From: Thermohalobaculum sp039816045
Lineage (GTDB): Bacteria > Pseudomonadota > Alphaproteobacteria > Rhodobacterales > Rhodobacteraceae
DNA length: 64,000 nucleotides
Direction of reading: 5' to 3'
Assembly: GCA_039816045.1 (NCBI GenBank)
Contig: JBCBYB010000021.1
Span: 1-64,000, forward strand
The translations under genes and the position numbers were made by a program. The notes below the pieces were generated by a model that saw nothing but the letters and a program-made list of their open reading frames with translations, did not search any database and was not told where the DNA came from. Positions 39,931 to 48,060 of the stretch are shown one piece after another; the stretch's first letter is position 1; every line of letters starts with the position of its first letter.

Positions 39931-40254
39931 ATGGCCGACGAATCGCCCCTGGCGCGCAGTGTCTCGCCAATCTGCCCGCTTTGCGGCCGCCCGATCCCGG
40001 CGGAAGCGAAGCAGAGCCTGCATCATCTGGTGCCGAAGCTGAAGGGCGGGCGGCATGGTCCGACGGTGCTGCTTCATCAGATCTGCCACAACGAGATCCA
40101 TGCAGCGCTCACCGAGGCGGAACTCGCGCGGCACTACAACACCGTCGAGGCATTGCGGGAGCACCCACGCATCGCCAAGTTCATCGCCTGGATCGCGGGA
40201 AAACCCCCGACGTTCCACGCCCGCACCGCCGGCGGTCGCCGAAAGCGGCGCTGA
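39931..40254 (+). CDS. HNH-type endonuclease-like protein
   Basis: The 107-residue protein shows a minimal HNH/zinc fold: 'ICPLCGRPIPAEAKQSLHHL' (about 13-32) with a CxxC and the first His, then 'LLHQICHNEIHAALTEAELA' with the second metal group and last His. Short HNH proteins act as nicking or homing-like nucleases, but many in chromosomes are uncharacterised. ATG 39931 is chosen over 39898 because it lies nearer the conserved core. No phage genes surround it. Confidence 0.8.
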   Translation: MADESPLARSVSPICPLCGRPIPAEAKQSLHHLVPKLKGGRHGPTVLLHQICHNEIHAALTEAELARHYNTVEALREHPRIAKFIAWIAGKPPTFHARTAGGRRKRR

Positions 40255-40486
40255 CCGCGCCTCTCCAACGCCGCCGCGCCGGCCGTCGCGCCTGCGGGCC
40301 CCGGTCTCTCGCGGCGGAGGGTCACCGGCGCGACGGCTGAACCGGGAAACGGGGCCACACGCGCGCCCGGTGCAAGGCGCCGCGCGCGAGCGGGTGCCAG
40401 GAGCGCGCGGGCTGACGCGGCGCTTTGACGACCATGCGGAGGTGCAAACGCTGGTCCCGCAGGTTGTGTTCCGCTATGCACAGCTC

Positions 40487-41323
40487 ATGACCGACCGGCG
40501 CACCGTCCTCATCACCGGCTGCTCTTCGGGGCTCGGCCACCACGCCGCCCACGCGCTCGCCGAGCGCGGCTGGCAGGTGCTCGCGACTTGCCGCAAGCCG
40601 GAGGACTGTGCCCGTCTTGAGAGCGAGGGCCTGGAAAGCTTCCCCCTCGACTACCAGGACGAAGCCTCCATCGCGGCCGGGTTCGAGGAGACCATGACGC
40701 GCACCGGCGGCCGCATCGACGCGCTCTTCAACAACGGCGCCTTCGCCCAGCCTGGGGCGGTCGAGGATCTGCCAACCGACGCCCTCCGCGCGATCTTCGA
40801 GGCCAATTTCTTCGGCTGGCATTCTCTGACCCGCCGGGTCCTCGCCGTCATGCGCGCCCAGGGCCATGGCCGCATCCTGCAGAACTCCTCGGTCCTCGGC
40901 TTCTCGGCGCTTCGGATGCGGGGCGCCTATTGCTCCACCAAATTCGCGATCGAGGGCTACACCGACACGTTGCGCCTCGAGCTCCGCGGCACCGGCATCC
41001 ACGCGATCCTGCTCGAACCCGGCCCCGTGCGCTCGCTGATCCGCCAGAACGCCCGCGCCCATTACGAGCGTTGGATCGACCGCAAGAGCCCCGCCTGGGG
41101 TGCGTTCTATGAAGAAACGCTGGAGCCGCGGCTCTATGCCCAGAACCCGCCCCCCGATCCGGGCGAGCTCGGCCCCGAGGCGACCACCGCCAAAATCATC
41201 CACGCGCTGGAGAGCCGACGCCCGCGGCCGCGGTATTATGTGACCACGCCGACCTATGTCGTCGGCATGCTGAAGCGGTTGCTGCCGACCCGGGCTGTCG
41301 ACTGGATCATGGTCCGCGGCTGA
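40487..41323 (+). CDS. Short-chain dehydrogenase/reductase
   Basis: The 278-residue classical-type SDR has the cofactor motif 'VLITGCSSGLGHHAAHAL' (about 7-24), a modified NNAG ('ALFNNGAFAQPG') and the catalytic Tyr-x-x-x-Lys in 'GAYCSTKFAIEGYTDTLRL'. The C-terminal membrane-facing stretch 'TPTYVVGMLKRLLPTRAVDW' suggests a hydrophobic substrate. ATG 40487 follows the weak site 'CACAGCTC'. It probably acts on an alcohol or ketone; the neighbours do not narrow this. Confidence 0.85.
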   Translation: MTDRRTVLITGCSSGLGHHAAHALAERGWQVLATCRKPEDCARLESEGLESFPLDYQDEASIAAGFEETMTRTGGRIDALFNNGAFAQPGAVEDLPTDALRAIFEANFFGWHSLTRRVLAVMRAQGHGRILQNSSVLGFSALRMRGAYCSTKFAIEGYTDTLRLELRGTGIHAILLEPGPVRSLIRQNARAHYERWIDRKSPAWGAFYEETLEPRLYAQNPPPDPGELGPEATTAKIIHALESRRPRPRYYVTTPTYVVGMLKRLLPTRAVDWIMVRG

Positions 41324-41366
41324 CCGCCCCCTGTTCAGGCGCCACCAACCGCGCTAGATCAGCGCT

Positions 41367-41564
41367 ATGTCCGGCACAGTCTTCTCCCTGGCGCTCGTCG
41401 CCTGCCTGTTCACCGCCGTCGTCCTGATGATCGGGATCATCGGCTTTGGCCTCAAGCGGTCGAGCCCCAGCTTCTCGAACAAGATGATGCGCTGGCGGAT
41501 CATCGGTCAGTTCGTGGCCGTGGTGTTGATCATGGCGACGATCCTCGTTACGCGGGCCGGCTGA
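41367..41564 (+). CDS. Small twin-transmembrane (HIG1-type) protein
   Basis: The 65-residue protein has two membrane helices ('LVACLFTAVVLMIGIIGFGL' and 'IGQFVAVVLIMATILVTRAG') joined by a positively charged loop, 'KRSSPSFSNKMMRWRI'. This matches the bacterial HIG1-domain small proteins, which associate with cytochrome oxidase in some species. It lies between the SDR gene and the cobalamin adenosyltransferase and probably shares the latter's transcript (45-base gap). Confidence 0.82.
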   Translation: MSGTVFSLALVACLFTAVVLMIGIIGFGLKRSSPSFSNKMMRWRIIGQFVAVVLIMATILVTRAG

Positions 41565-41609
41565 TCCCCCTGGGCCGCCACGGTCGCGGCCAAAGCGAAG
41601 GAGCCTTCT

Positions 41610-42182
41610 GTGGTCGTTCTCAACAAGATCTACACGCGCACGGGCGATGCGGGCGAGACGGGCCTCGGCGACGGCAGCCGGGTGGCGAAGCACTCGGCGC
41701 GGGTGAGCGCGTACGGCACCGTCGACGAGCTGAACGCGACGGTCGGCCTTGCCAAACTGCACGCCGATGCGGAGACCGCCGAGGCGCTGGCGCGCATCCA
41801 GAACGACCTCTTCGACGTGGGCGCCGATCTCTGCACACCGGGGATGGAGAAGGATGCCGAGCGCGAGTATCCCGCCCTGCGGATCGCACCGGCCCAGGTC
41901 GAGCGGTTGGAGAGCGAGATCGACGCGATGAACGCCGCGCTCGAGCCGCTCCGCAGCTTCATCCTGCCCGGCGGGTCGGCGGCGGCGGCGTATCTGCACC
42001 TTTGCCGCACCGTCTGTCGGCGGGCCGAGCGCCTGACGGTCGAGCTCTCCACCATCGAGGGCGTGAACGAGGCCGCCATCCGCTACCTCAACCGGCTGTC
42101 CGATTGGTTCTTCGTCGCCTCGCGCGTGGCCAACGACAACGGCAAGGCGGACGTGCTGTGGGTGCCGGGCGCCAACCGCTGA
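41610..42182 (+). CDS. PduO-type cob(I)alamin adenosyltransferase
   Basis: The 190-residue protein transfers adenosyl from ATP to cobalamin. The ATP-binding N-terminus is 'IYTRTGDAGETGLGDGSRVA' (about 7-26) with 'YGTVDELNATVGLA'. The C-terminal helices contain 'RTVCRRAERLTVELS' and 'YLNRLSDWFFVASRVAN', both family hallmarks. The start is GTG 41610 after GAAGGAG. Together with bluB it indicates that the cell uses adenosylcobalamin. Confidence 0.92.
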   Translation: MVVLNKIYTRTGDAGETGLGDGSRVAKHSARVSAYGTVDELNATVGLAKLHADAETAEALARIQNDLFDVGADLCTPGMEKDAEREYPALRIAPAQVERLESEIDAMNAALEPLRSFILPGGSAAAAYLHLCRTVCRRAERLTVELSTIEGVNEAAIRYLNRLSDWFFVASRVANDNGKADVLWVPGANR

Positions 42183-42949
42183 GCCCGGCTCTCGCGGAGG
42201 CGTTGGCGGCGGTCACGCGAAGCTGCGCCCGCGTCCCGCGCCCCACCGCGCTCCGCAACCGGGACCCTGTGACCGCGGCCGCCGACGCGCGGCTGCTCTC
42301 CCTGCCCCTGTCGGAGCTCACCGAGGACGACCTCTGGACCTATGCCTCGGAGGGTGGGAACCACCTCAACCCCAACGAGGTCGCCTATGTCCTGCCGCAG
42401 CTCTGCGCACTGATCGCGGAGGGGCGTTGTCCGACCCCCATCGGTTGGGGCTCGGCCTTTTTCGCGCTCAAGCTCTCGGGGTTTCCCGGCGACTGGCCCA
42501 CCGACCGGGCAGAGGCGGTGTAGCGTTTCGTCGCGGCGTTCGCGCTCGACTGGCTCGCGGACCCTGACCGGGTTGCGGACAAGGGGTGCTGGCCGGACCG
42601 GATGGAGACCCTCGGCGATCTCGCCCATATGACGGCGAACGGGGCCATCCCGCTCGCGCCCCTGCTGGCTCGGCTGGAGACATCGCCCCACCTCGCCCGC
42701 GCCCTCGCCGCCTGGAGCCTGCGCGAGGCCGCATGGCTCGACCCCAAGGCGCCCGCGGAAACGGTTGCCTTTCGCCTTGCAAACTCGGCATTCTCCGACC
42801 CCGGTGAGGCAGATTGGCGGGACACCCTGACGGCATGGCTTCTCAGTCTCGACATCCCGTCGCGGTTGGCAGACGCGCTGCGCACGGAGGCGGATCCCGC
42901 CTGGCGCGATCGGCTCGAGCAGGCGGCCGTGCTCTGGCCCTCACCCTAA
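42158..42949 (+). pseudogene. Unknown gene interrupted by a single TAG codon
   Basis: One reading frame runs from about GTG 42158 to 42949 and is broken only by TAG at 42521-42523. Before it come 'LSLPLSELTEDDLWTYASEG' and 'CPTPIGWGSAFFALKLSGFP'; after it 'RFVAAFALDWLADPDRVADK' and 'MTANGAIPLAPLLARLE' continue without a shift. The protein would be about 263 residues, soluble, Leu/Ala/Asp-rich and unrecognised. Coding character is kept on both sides, so the nonsense change is recent, or the two halves are separate proteins. Confidence 0.6.
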
Positions 42950-43746
42950 CGCTCTGGGCGGGCCTGGCCACCGCCGAGACGCAACCCGGCAACCCAATGC
43001 CGATCGAGCGCATCTGCAACCTCATTGAGGCCAACGCCGCCGAGCACGGGATGCTGCCGGAGTTCTTCGCGCGGCTGATCTACAAGGAGAGCCGGTTCGA
43101 CGCCAAAGCGCTCTCGCCCGTCGGCGCGCAAGGGATTGCGCAGTTCATGCCGGCGACGGCCAAGGAGCGGGGCCTCGCAGACCCCTGGGACCCGGAGCAG
43201 GCGATCCCGGCCTCGGCCTCCTACCTCGCCGATCTGCGGCGGGAGTTCGGCAATTGGGGACTGGCGGCGGCGGCCTATAATGGCGGGCCGCACCGGGTGA
43301 GCCGCTTCCTCACCCGCGGTGCACGGCTGCCGCTCGAGACCGTGGACTATGTGGCCTCCATCACCTACCGACCGGTCGAGTGGTTCCGCGCCAAGGGCCG
43401 GGAGGTCGAGCGCCGCCCGCTCGCCAAGGACAAGACCTTCGCCGAGGCCTGCGCCGCCATGCCGATCCTGCCGACCCGCGCGGTGTTCGCCAGCACCAAA
43501 ATGCCGTGGGGCGTTCAGATCGCCGGTGGACGCAGCCACCGGGTCGCCGCCAACGCCGCGAAACGGGTGAAGCGCCAATATGCCCGGGTGCTGGGCGGCA
43601 AGTCGGTACGGATCCACCGCTCCCGCCGCGGCATCCGGGGGGCGCTCTACCAGGCGCGGGTCGGGGCTCGCTCGCGCAAGGAAGCGGGGCAGATCTGCGC
43701 GCGGCTCAGAAAGGCCGGCGGTTCCTGCGTCGTTCTGCGGAACTGA
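42835..43746 (+). CDS. Lytic transglycosylase (SLT domain)
   Basis: This protein of about 303 residues has an exported SLT domain. The catalytic Glu lies in 'FFARLIYKESRFDAKALSPV' (about 79-98), followed by 'GAQGIAQFMPATAKERGL' and 'WGLAAAAYNGGPHRVSRFL'. The C-terminal part is basic, with an SPOR-like 'ALYQARVGARSRKEAGQICA' stretch that may bind denuded peptidoglycan. The signal peptide ends 'WAGLATAE'. The start is uncertain; ATG 42835 overlaps the preceding broken gene by 115 bases and gives an unusually long N-region. Confidence 0.85.
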   Translation: MASQSRHPVAVGRRAAHGGGSRLARSARAGGRALALTLTLWAGLATAETQPGNPMPIERICNLIEANAAEHGMLPEFFARLIYKESRFDAKALSPVGAQGIAQFMPATAKERGLADPWDPEQAIPASASYLADLRREFGNWGLAAAAYNGGPHRVSRFLTRGARLPLETVDYVASITYRPVEWFRAKGREVERRPLAKDKTFAEACAAMPILPTRAVFASTKMPWGVQIAGGRSHRVAANAAKRVKRQYARVLGGKSVRIHRSRRGIRGALYQARVGARSRKEAGQICARLRKAGGSCVVLRN

Positions 43747-43778
43747 TGACCGCCCGCGTGGGGTGGAAAGGCGCCGCG

Positions 43779-43835
43779 CAATATCGCTGATATCGCAGCA
43801 ATGTCGCCCCGAGATGTCGCACCGGAATATCGCCC
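43779..43835 (+). repeat. Five-unit ATRTCGC array, copy 2
   Basis: ATATCGC or ATGTCGC starts at 43781, 43790, 43801, 43814 and 43827. The spacing is 9, 11, 13 and 13, identical to the copy at 2465. It lies 32 bases after the transglycosylase stop and about 165 bases before etfB. The first 19 bases are identical in both copies. Confidence 0.75.
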
Positions 43836-44000
43836 TTGAACAAGGCTCGCAGGGGCCCTCGCCCCCCCTGACCTGGCGACAGGCGACGCTTCCCCGACCT
43901 CGCGCGTCGGTTTTTCGCAGTGACCCTGCTGCGCGAGCCGTTAAGCAGTGTGTCAGTTTCCGAAATTGCCGCGTGCTGCGGCCCAAAGGAGGATGCGCTG

Positions 44001-44762
44001 ATGAAGGTGCTCGTGCCCGTCAAGCGCGTGATCGACTACAACGTGAAGGTTCGCGTGAAAGCGGACAGCTCCGGCGTCGATCTCGCGAACGTCAAGATGT
44101 CGATGAACCCGTTCGACGAAATCGCCGTCGAAGAGGCGATTCGCATGAAGGAGAAGGGCCTCGCGACCGAGATCATCGCGGTCTCGATCGGTGTCGCAAA
44201 GGCGCAGGAGACGCTGCGCACGGCGCTCGCCATGGGGGCGGATCGGGCGATCCTGATCACCGCCGCCGAAACCGTGGACACCGACATCGAGCCGCTGGCG
44301 GTCGCCAAACTGCTCAAAGCGGTGATCGATGCGGAGGAGCCGGGCCTTGTGATCTGCGGCAAGCAGGCGATCGACAACGATATGAACGCCACGGGCCAGA
44401 TGCTGGGCGCGCTCACCGGTTGGGCGCAGGCGACCTTCGCCTCCAAGATCGAGATGGAAGACGGCAAGGCCAAGGTCACCCGTGAGGTCGACGGCGGGCT
44501 CCAGACCATCGAGGTTACGATGCCGGCGATCATCACCGTCGATCTGCGCCTGAATGAGCCACGCTATGCCTCTCTGCCCAACATCATGAAAGCAAAGAAG
44601 AAACCGCTCGACACCAAGACCCCTGAGGACTATGGCGTCGACGTGACGCCGCGCCTCTCGGTGGTGAAGGTCGACGAGCCGCCGGCACGTAAAGCCGGGG
44701 TCAAGGTCGGCTCGGTCGACGAGCTGATGGACAAGCTGAAGAACGAAGCGGGGGTGCTCTGA
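44001..44762 (+). CDS. etfB: Electron transfer flavoprotein beta subunit
   Basis: EtfB pairs with EtfA to carry electrons from acyl-CoA and related dehydrogenases to ETF:quinone oxidoreductase. The 253-residue protein has the AMP-binding fold and signature: 'MKVLVPVKRVIDYNVKVRVK', 'MSMNPFDEIAVEEAIRMKE' and 'LVICGKQAIDNDMNATGQML'. AAAGGAGG precedes ATG 44001. Its TGA overlaps the etfA ATG by one base. Confidence 0.96.
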   Translation: MKVLVPVKRVIDYNVKVRVKADSSGVDLANVKMSMNPFDEIAVEEAIRMKEKGLATEIIAVSIGVAKAQETLRTALAMGADRAILITAAETVDTDIEPLAVAKLLKAVIDAEEPGLVICGKQAIDNDMNATGQMLGALTGWAQATFASKIEMEDGKAKVTREVDGGLQTIEVTMPAIITVDLRLNEPRYASLPNIMKAKKKPLDTKTPEDYGVDVTPRLSVVKVDEPPARKAGVKVGSVDELMDKLKNEAGVL

Positions 44763-45694
44763 TGGCTGTTTTGCTGATGGCCGAGATGAACGGCGCGGAG
44801 CTGGCGATGGACACCACCGCCAAGGCGCTGACGGCGGCCAAGGCCCTCGGGCCGGTGACGGTGCTCTGCGCGAGCGACGGCTGCAACGGTGCCGGTGCTC
44901 AGGCGGCGGCGACGCTGGACGGGGTGGAGAAAGTGCTCTGCGCCGATGATGCCTCGCTCGGCCACGGTCTGGCAGAGCCGGTCGCGGCACTGCTGAAGGC
45001 GCTGGCGGGCGACTACACCCACATCGTCGCGCCCTCCACCGCGCACGCCAAGAACGTGATGCCCCGGCTGGCCGCGCTGCTCGATGTCATGATCATCTCC
45101 GAGGTGATCGAGATCGTCGATGCCGAGACCTTTGTGCGCCCGATCTATGCGGGCAACGCAATCCAGACGGTGAAATCCGCCGATCCGGTGAAGCTGATGA
45201 CGATCCGGACCGCGGGCTTCGATGCGGCGGGCGAGGGCGGCTCGGCCCCGGTCGAGAGCATCACCGCCGAGGGCAATCCGGGCGTCTCTGCCTGGGTCGA
45301 GGACAGCGTCGTAGAGAGCGACCGGCCGGAGCTGACCTCCGCCAAAATCGTGATCTCGGGCGGCCGTGGCATGGGCTCTAAAGACAACTTCGAAATGATC
45401 GAGAAGGTCGCGGACAAGCTGGGAGCGGCCACAGGGGCCTCGCGCGCCGCGGTCGACTCGGGCTATGCGCCGAACGACTGGCAGGTCGGGCAGACCGGCA
45501 AGGTGGTGGCCCCGGATCTGTACATCGCAGTCGGCATCTCCGGCGCGATCCAGCACCTCGCGGGCATGAAGGACAGCAAGGTCATCGTCGCCATCAACAA
45601 GGACGACGAGGCGCCGATCTTCCAGGTGGCCGATTACGGCATCGTGGGCGATCTGTTCGAGCTGTTGCCGGAGCTGGAAAAGGCGCTCGACTGA
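44762..45694 (+). CDS. etfA: Electron transfer flavoprotein alpha subunit
   Basis: The 310-residue subunit binds the redox FAD. The C-terminal FAD domain shows 'VISGGRGMGSKDNFEMIEKV' (about 199-218), 'GYAPNDWQVGQTGKVVAPDL' and 'AVGISGAIQHLAGMKDSKVI'. Co-location with a 3-hydroxyacyl-CoA dehydrogenase indicates a beta-oxidation or polyhydroxybutyrate-related role. Confidence 0.96.
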   Translation: MAVLLMAEMNGAELAMDTTAKALTAAKALGPVTVLCASDGCNGAGAQAAATLDGVEKVLCADDASLGHGLAEPVAALLKALAGDYTHIVAPSTAHAKNVMPRLAALLDVMIISEVIEIVDAETFVRPIYAGNAIQTVKSADPVKLMTIRTAGFDAAGEGGSAPVESITAEGNPGVSAWVEDSVVESDRPELTSAKIVISGGRGMGSKDNFEMIEKVADKLGAATGASRAAVDSGYAPNDWQVGQTGKVVAPDLYIAVGISGAIQHLAGMKDSKVIVAINKDDEAPIFQVADYGIVGDLFELLPELEKALD

Positions 45695-45715
45695 GCGCCG
45701 CAAACGATCTGAAGG

Positions 45716-45745
45716 ACGGGGCGTGCCTTGCGCGCCCCGTTTCTC
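45716..45745 (+). terminator. Hairpin terminator after etfA
   Basis: ACGGGGCG pairs with CGCCCCGT across a nine-base spacer and is followed by a short TTCTC tract. It lies between convergent etfA and the VPLPA-CTERM gene, so it may serve both directions. Confidence 0.6.
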
Positions 45746-45754
45746 ATGAAGCGA

Positions 45755-46447
45755 TCAGCCGCGTCGGGCCCGCCAACCGAGCAAGGCAAGCCCCGTCAGC
45801 AGCATCGCCGCCGGCATCGGCAAGGGCACTGCAGTCACCTCGAACTCATCAATCTGCGTGATGAAATCGAAGCCCGCAAGACCGGCGCCGAAATCCGGCA
45901 CCGTATGGGTCAGCGTGTAAGCCACCCCGGGCGCAAAGAACGGGATTGTGCCCATATCGAACGAGAAATCGCCCTCGGTATCGAAGAAGTTCTGACCGGA
46001 GGTTCCGTTCGGCCCTGAAAGCTGGAACGACGAGCGATTGTCGAAAAACTCAGCCTCAAAAGCCACGGCGTCACCGACAAAATCGATATCGTAGCTGAGA
46101 ATGACTGTCGGCACGTCGAAGATCAGGTCGACCGAAACAACCTCGAGATCCCCGGTCCGGCCGAAAAAGATGCCGTCCTCATCGACCCCGCCACCCGGCG
46201 GCTGCGGATCGTTAGGCGGTGTCTCGACGTTTTCAAAGGTGATCCCGAAGTCGCCGGCAACCGCGCGGTCGCCGTTCTCAAGAAAACCGATATCGGGCGG
46301 AAAGCCAGGCGCTGTATTCTGAAAATCCGACTGGCCCTCGGGCGGATCATCGGTATCGAGATTGAGCGTTACGGCCGGCGCCGATCCCGCGCTCACTCCG
46401 AAAGCCAAAACGGCCAAAGCCACAGACGGCCAAACCTGGCGCCACAT
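45755..46447 (-). CDS. VPLPA-CTERM secreted protein
   Basis: The 230-residue protein has a signal peptide ('LAVLAFGVSAGSAPAVT') and a beta-rich, Phe/Asp-rich extracellular body. It ends with the sorting tail 'VPLPMPAAMLLTGLALLGWR', namely the VPLP motif, a hydrophobic helix and a basic cluster (RARRG). Such tails are recognised by an exosortase-type system and occur in matrix or surface proteins. ATG 46447 is chosen over 46501 because GGGAG lies just upstream. The exosortase gene is not in the window. Confidence 0.87.
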   Translation of the reverse strand: MWRQVWPSVALAVLAFGVSAGSAPAVTLNLDTDDPPEGQSDFQNTAPGFPPDIGFLENGDRAVAGDFGITFENVETPPNDPQPPGGGVDEDGIFFGRTGDLEVVSVDLIFDVPTVILSYDIDFVGDAVAFEAEFFDNRSSFQLSGPNGTSGQNFFDTEGDFSFDMGTIPFFAPGVAYTLTHTVPDFGAGLAGFDFITQIDEFEVTAVPLPMPAAMLLTGLALLGWRARRG

Positions 46448-46613
46448 ACCACTCTCCCGAACCACCCGTTGAAAGTGTAGAGGTTCCTCCTCTCGCCGCA
46501 AGCCTTAGAAAGACGGGAACGGTGCGAGCGAGGCCGCTTGTTTTTTTTGCACCGCTCGCCATAATAATGCTGCACCGCACAAAAGTGTGGGACGAACGAT
46601 AGGGGAAGGTCGC

Positions 46614-47489
46614 ATGGAAATCCGGTCAGTTGGCGTTATCGGCGCCGGCCAAATGGGTGCGGGGATTGCGCAGGTCTTTGCTCAGGCGGGCTATGACGTT
46701 CAGCTGAACGACATCAACGCCGAGATGCTGGAGCGCGCCAAGGCGCGGATCAGCAAGACGCTCGCACGGCAGGTCGAGAAGCAGCGGATGACGGCCGAGG
46801 CGCAGGCCCATGCCGAGGCTCACCTGTCGCTGCAGCCTGATCTGACGGCCATTGGCACCTGCGATCTGATCATTGAGTCGGCCGTCGAGAACGAGACGAT
46901 AAAGCACAAGATCTTTGCCGATCTGAAGCCGCATCTGGGCGAACAGACGCTGCTCACAACCAACACCTCGTCGATCTCGATCACCCGCCTCGCGACCGCC
47001 ACCGACCGGCCCGAACGCTTCATGGGGCTGCACTTTATGAACCCGGTGCCGGTGATGCAGTTGGTCGAGTTGATCCGCGGCATCGCGACGGACGACGTGA
47101 CGTTCCAGGCGATGAAGGGCGTTGTCGACCGGCTCGGCAAGACGGCTGCTGTGGCCGAGGATTTCCCGGCCTTCATCGTCAACCGCATCCTGCTGCCGAT
47201 GATCAATGAGGCGATCTATACGCTCTATGAGGGTGTCGGGTCCGTAACCTCGATCGACACCGCCATGCGGCTCGGCACGAACCACCCCATGGGGCCGCTG
47301 GAGCTCGCGGATTTCATCGGCTTGGACACCTGCCTTGCCATCATGCACGTGCTGCATGAGGGGTTGGCGGACACCAAGTACCGCCCCTGCCCGCTGCTGG
47401 TGAAGTATGTCGAGGCTGGCTGGCACGGGCGCAAAGCGGGCCGCGGGTTCTACGATTACCGCGGCGAGACACCGATCCCCACGCGCTGA
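46614..47489 (+). CDS. 3-hydroxybutyryl-CoA dehydrogenase
   Basis: The 291-residue enzyme oxidises 3-hydroxybutyryl-CoA with NAD(P). The Rossmann motif is 'VGVIGAGQMGAGIAQVFAQA' (about 6-25). 'ESAVENETIKHKIF' and 'FMGLHFMNPVPVMQLVELI' carry the catalytic His and Glu environment, and 'DFPAFIVNRILLPMINEAI' opens the dimerisation domain. GGGGAAGG precedes ATG 46614. It lies in the same direction as etfBA, separated by the convergent VPLPA-CTERM gene. Confidence 0.93.
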   Translation: MEIRSVGVIGAGQMGAGIAQVFAQAGYDVQLNDINAEMLERAKARISKTLARQVEKQRMTAEAQAHAEAHLSLQPDLTAIGTCDLIIESAVENETIKHKIFADLKPHLGEQTLLTTNTSSISITRLATATDRPERFMGLHFMNPVPVMQLVELIRGIATDDVTFQAMKGVVDRLGKTAAVAEDFPAFIVNRILLPMINEAIYTLYEGVGSVTSIDTAMRLGTNHPMGPLELADFIGLDTCLAIMHVLHEGLADTKYRPCPLLVKYVEAGWHGRKAGRGFYDYRGETPIPTR

Positions 47490-47513
47490 TCCCCTCTTTT
47501 CTCGGCGAACCGC

Positions 47514-47541
47514 GGCTCGTCCCCCTGGGGCGGGCCTTTTT
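47514..47541 (+). terminator. Rho-independent terminator after the 3-hydroxyacyl-CoA dehydrogenase
   Basis: GGCTCGTCCC pairs with GGGGCGGGCC (ten pairs, two of them G-U) around a three-base loop, followed directly by TTTTT. It begins 25 bases after the stop. Confidence 0.75.
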
Positions 47542-47591
47542 GTGCATGGGGACTCGCGTCCTTGGGCAGGCTGGCTTGCTCAAAAAAAGTC

Positions 47592-47619
47592 TTGTATCCA
47601 TCTGTATACAGTCTATATC
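47592..47619 (+). promoter_or_regulatory. Promoter with overlapping GntR-type operator, tricarboxylate transport operon
   Basis: TTGTAT (47592-47597) and TATATC (47614-47619), 16 bases apart, form a promoter preceded by an A-rich tract. TTGTATCCATCTGTATACAG (47592-47611) fills the spacer. It matches, in inverted orientation and at 17 of 20 bases, the site at 56550-56569. GTATAC-type cores are typical of FCD-class GntR regulators such as the one encoded at 54825-55481. Confidence 0.65.
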
Positions 47620-47683
47620 ACCCAGCGAGGTATCGATGATGACCCGTGGTGTCAGGCGGGCGCGCATTTGAAAGGAGAAGACG

Positions 47684-47884
47684 ATGTCTGGTCTCAAAGG
47701 AAATTCGAACGGCCTCGGCGCATTTGGACGGCTGATCGCACAGGTGCTTGCCGCGCGGGACAGCTCGGTGGAGATCCGCCGGCGGCTCGATCTGTCGGAT
47801 GCGGCCTTGCGCCGTCGTGGCCTTGAGCGTGAGGGCGTGGTGAACCAGGTGTTCGAGATGCGGCTGAAGTCCGGCCTCGACTGA
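47684..47884 (+). CDS. Small conserved-looking protein heading the transport operon
   Basis: The 66-residue protein ('GLGAFGRLIAQVLAARDSSV', 'EIRRRLDLSDAALRRRGLER') is basic and helical, without a membrane segment. AAAGGAGAA lies before the ATG. It is the first gene after the operator-bearing promoter, 65 bases from the predicted -10. I do not recognise it. Its size and position suggest a regulator or accessory protein of the transport operon. Confidence 0.6.
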   Translation: MSGLKGNSNGLGAFGRLIAQVLAARDSSVEIRRRLDLSDAALRRRGLEREGVVNQVFEMRLKSGLD

Positions 47885-48060
47885 GCCGAGCGCCGTTTTG
47901 TGCCAACTCCTCTTGCCGCAGCCCGTCGAAGACAGGTTGCGGTCCTCCAGCTTTGCGCAGTTAATAGCGGCGGCGCCTTCGCCGACCAAACGAGCGCGGG
48001 CAAACGAATCGCCGGATCACGCATGACCGGCGCGTGGAGGAAACTGGGAGGACTACGAGG

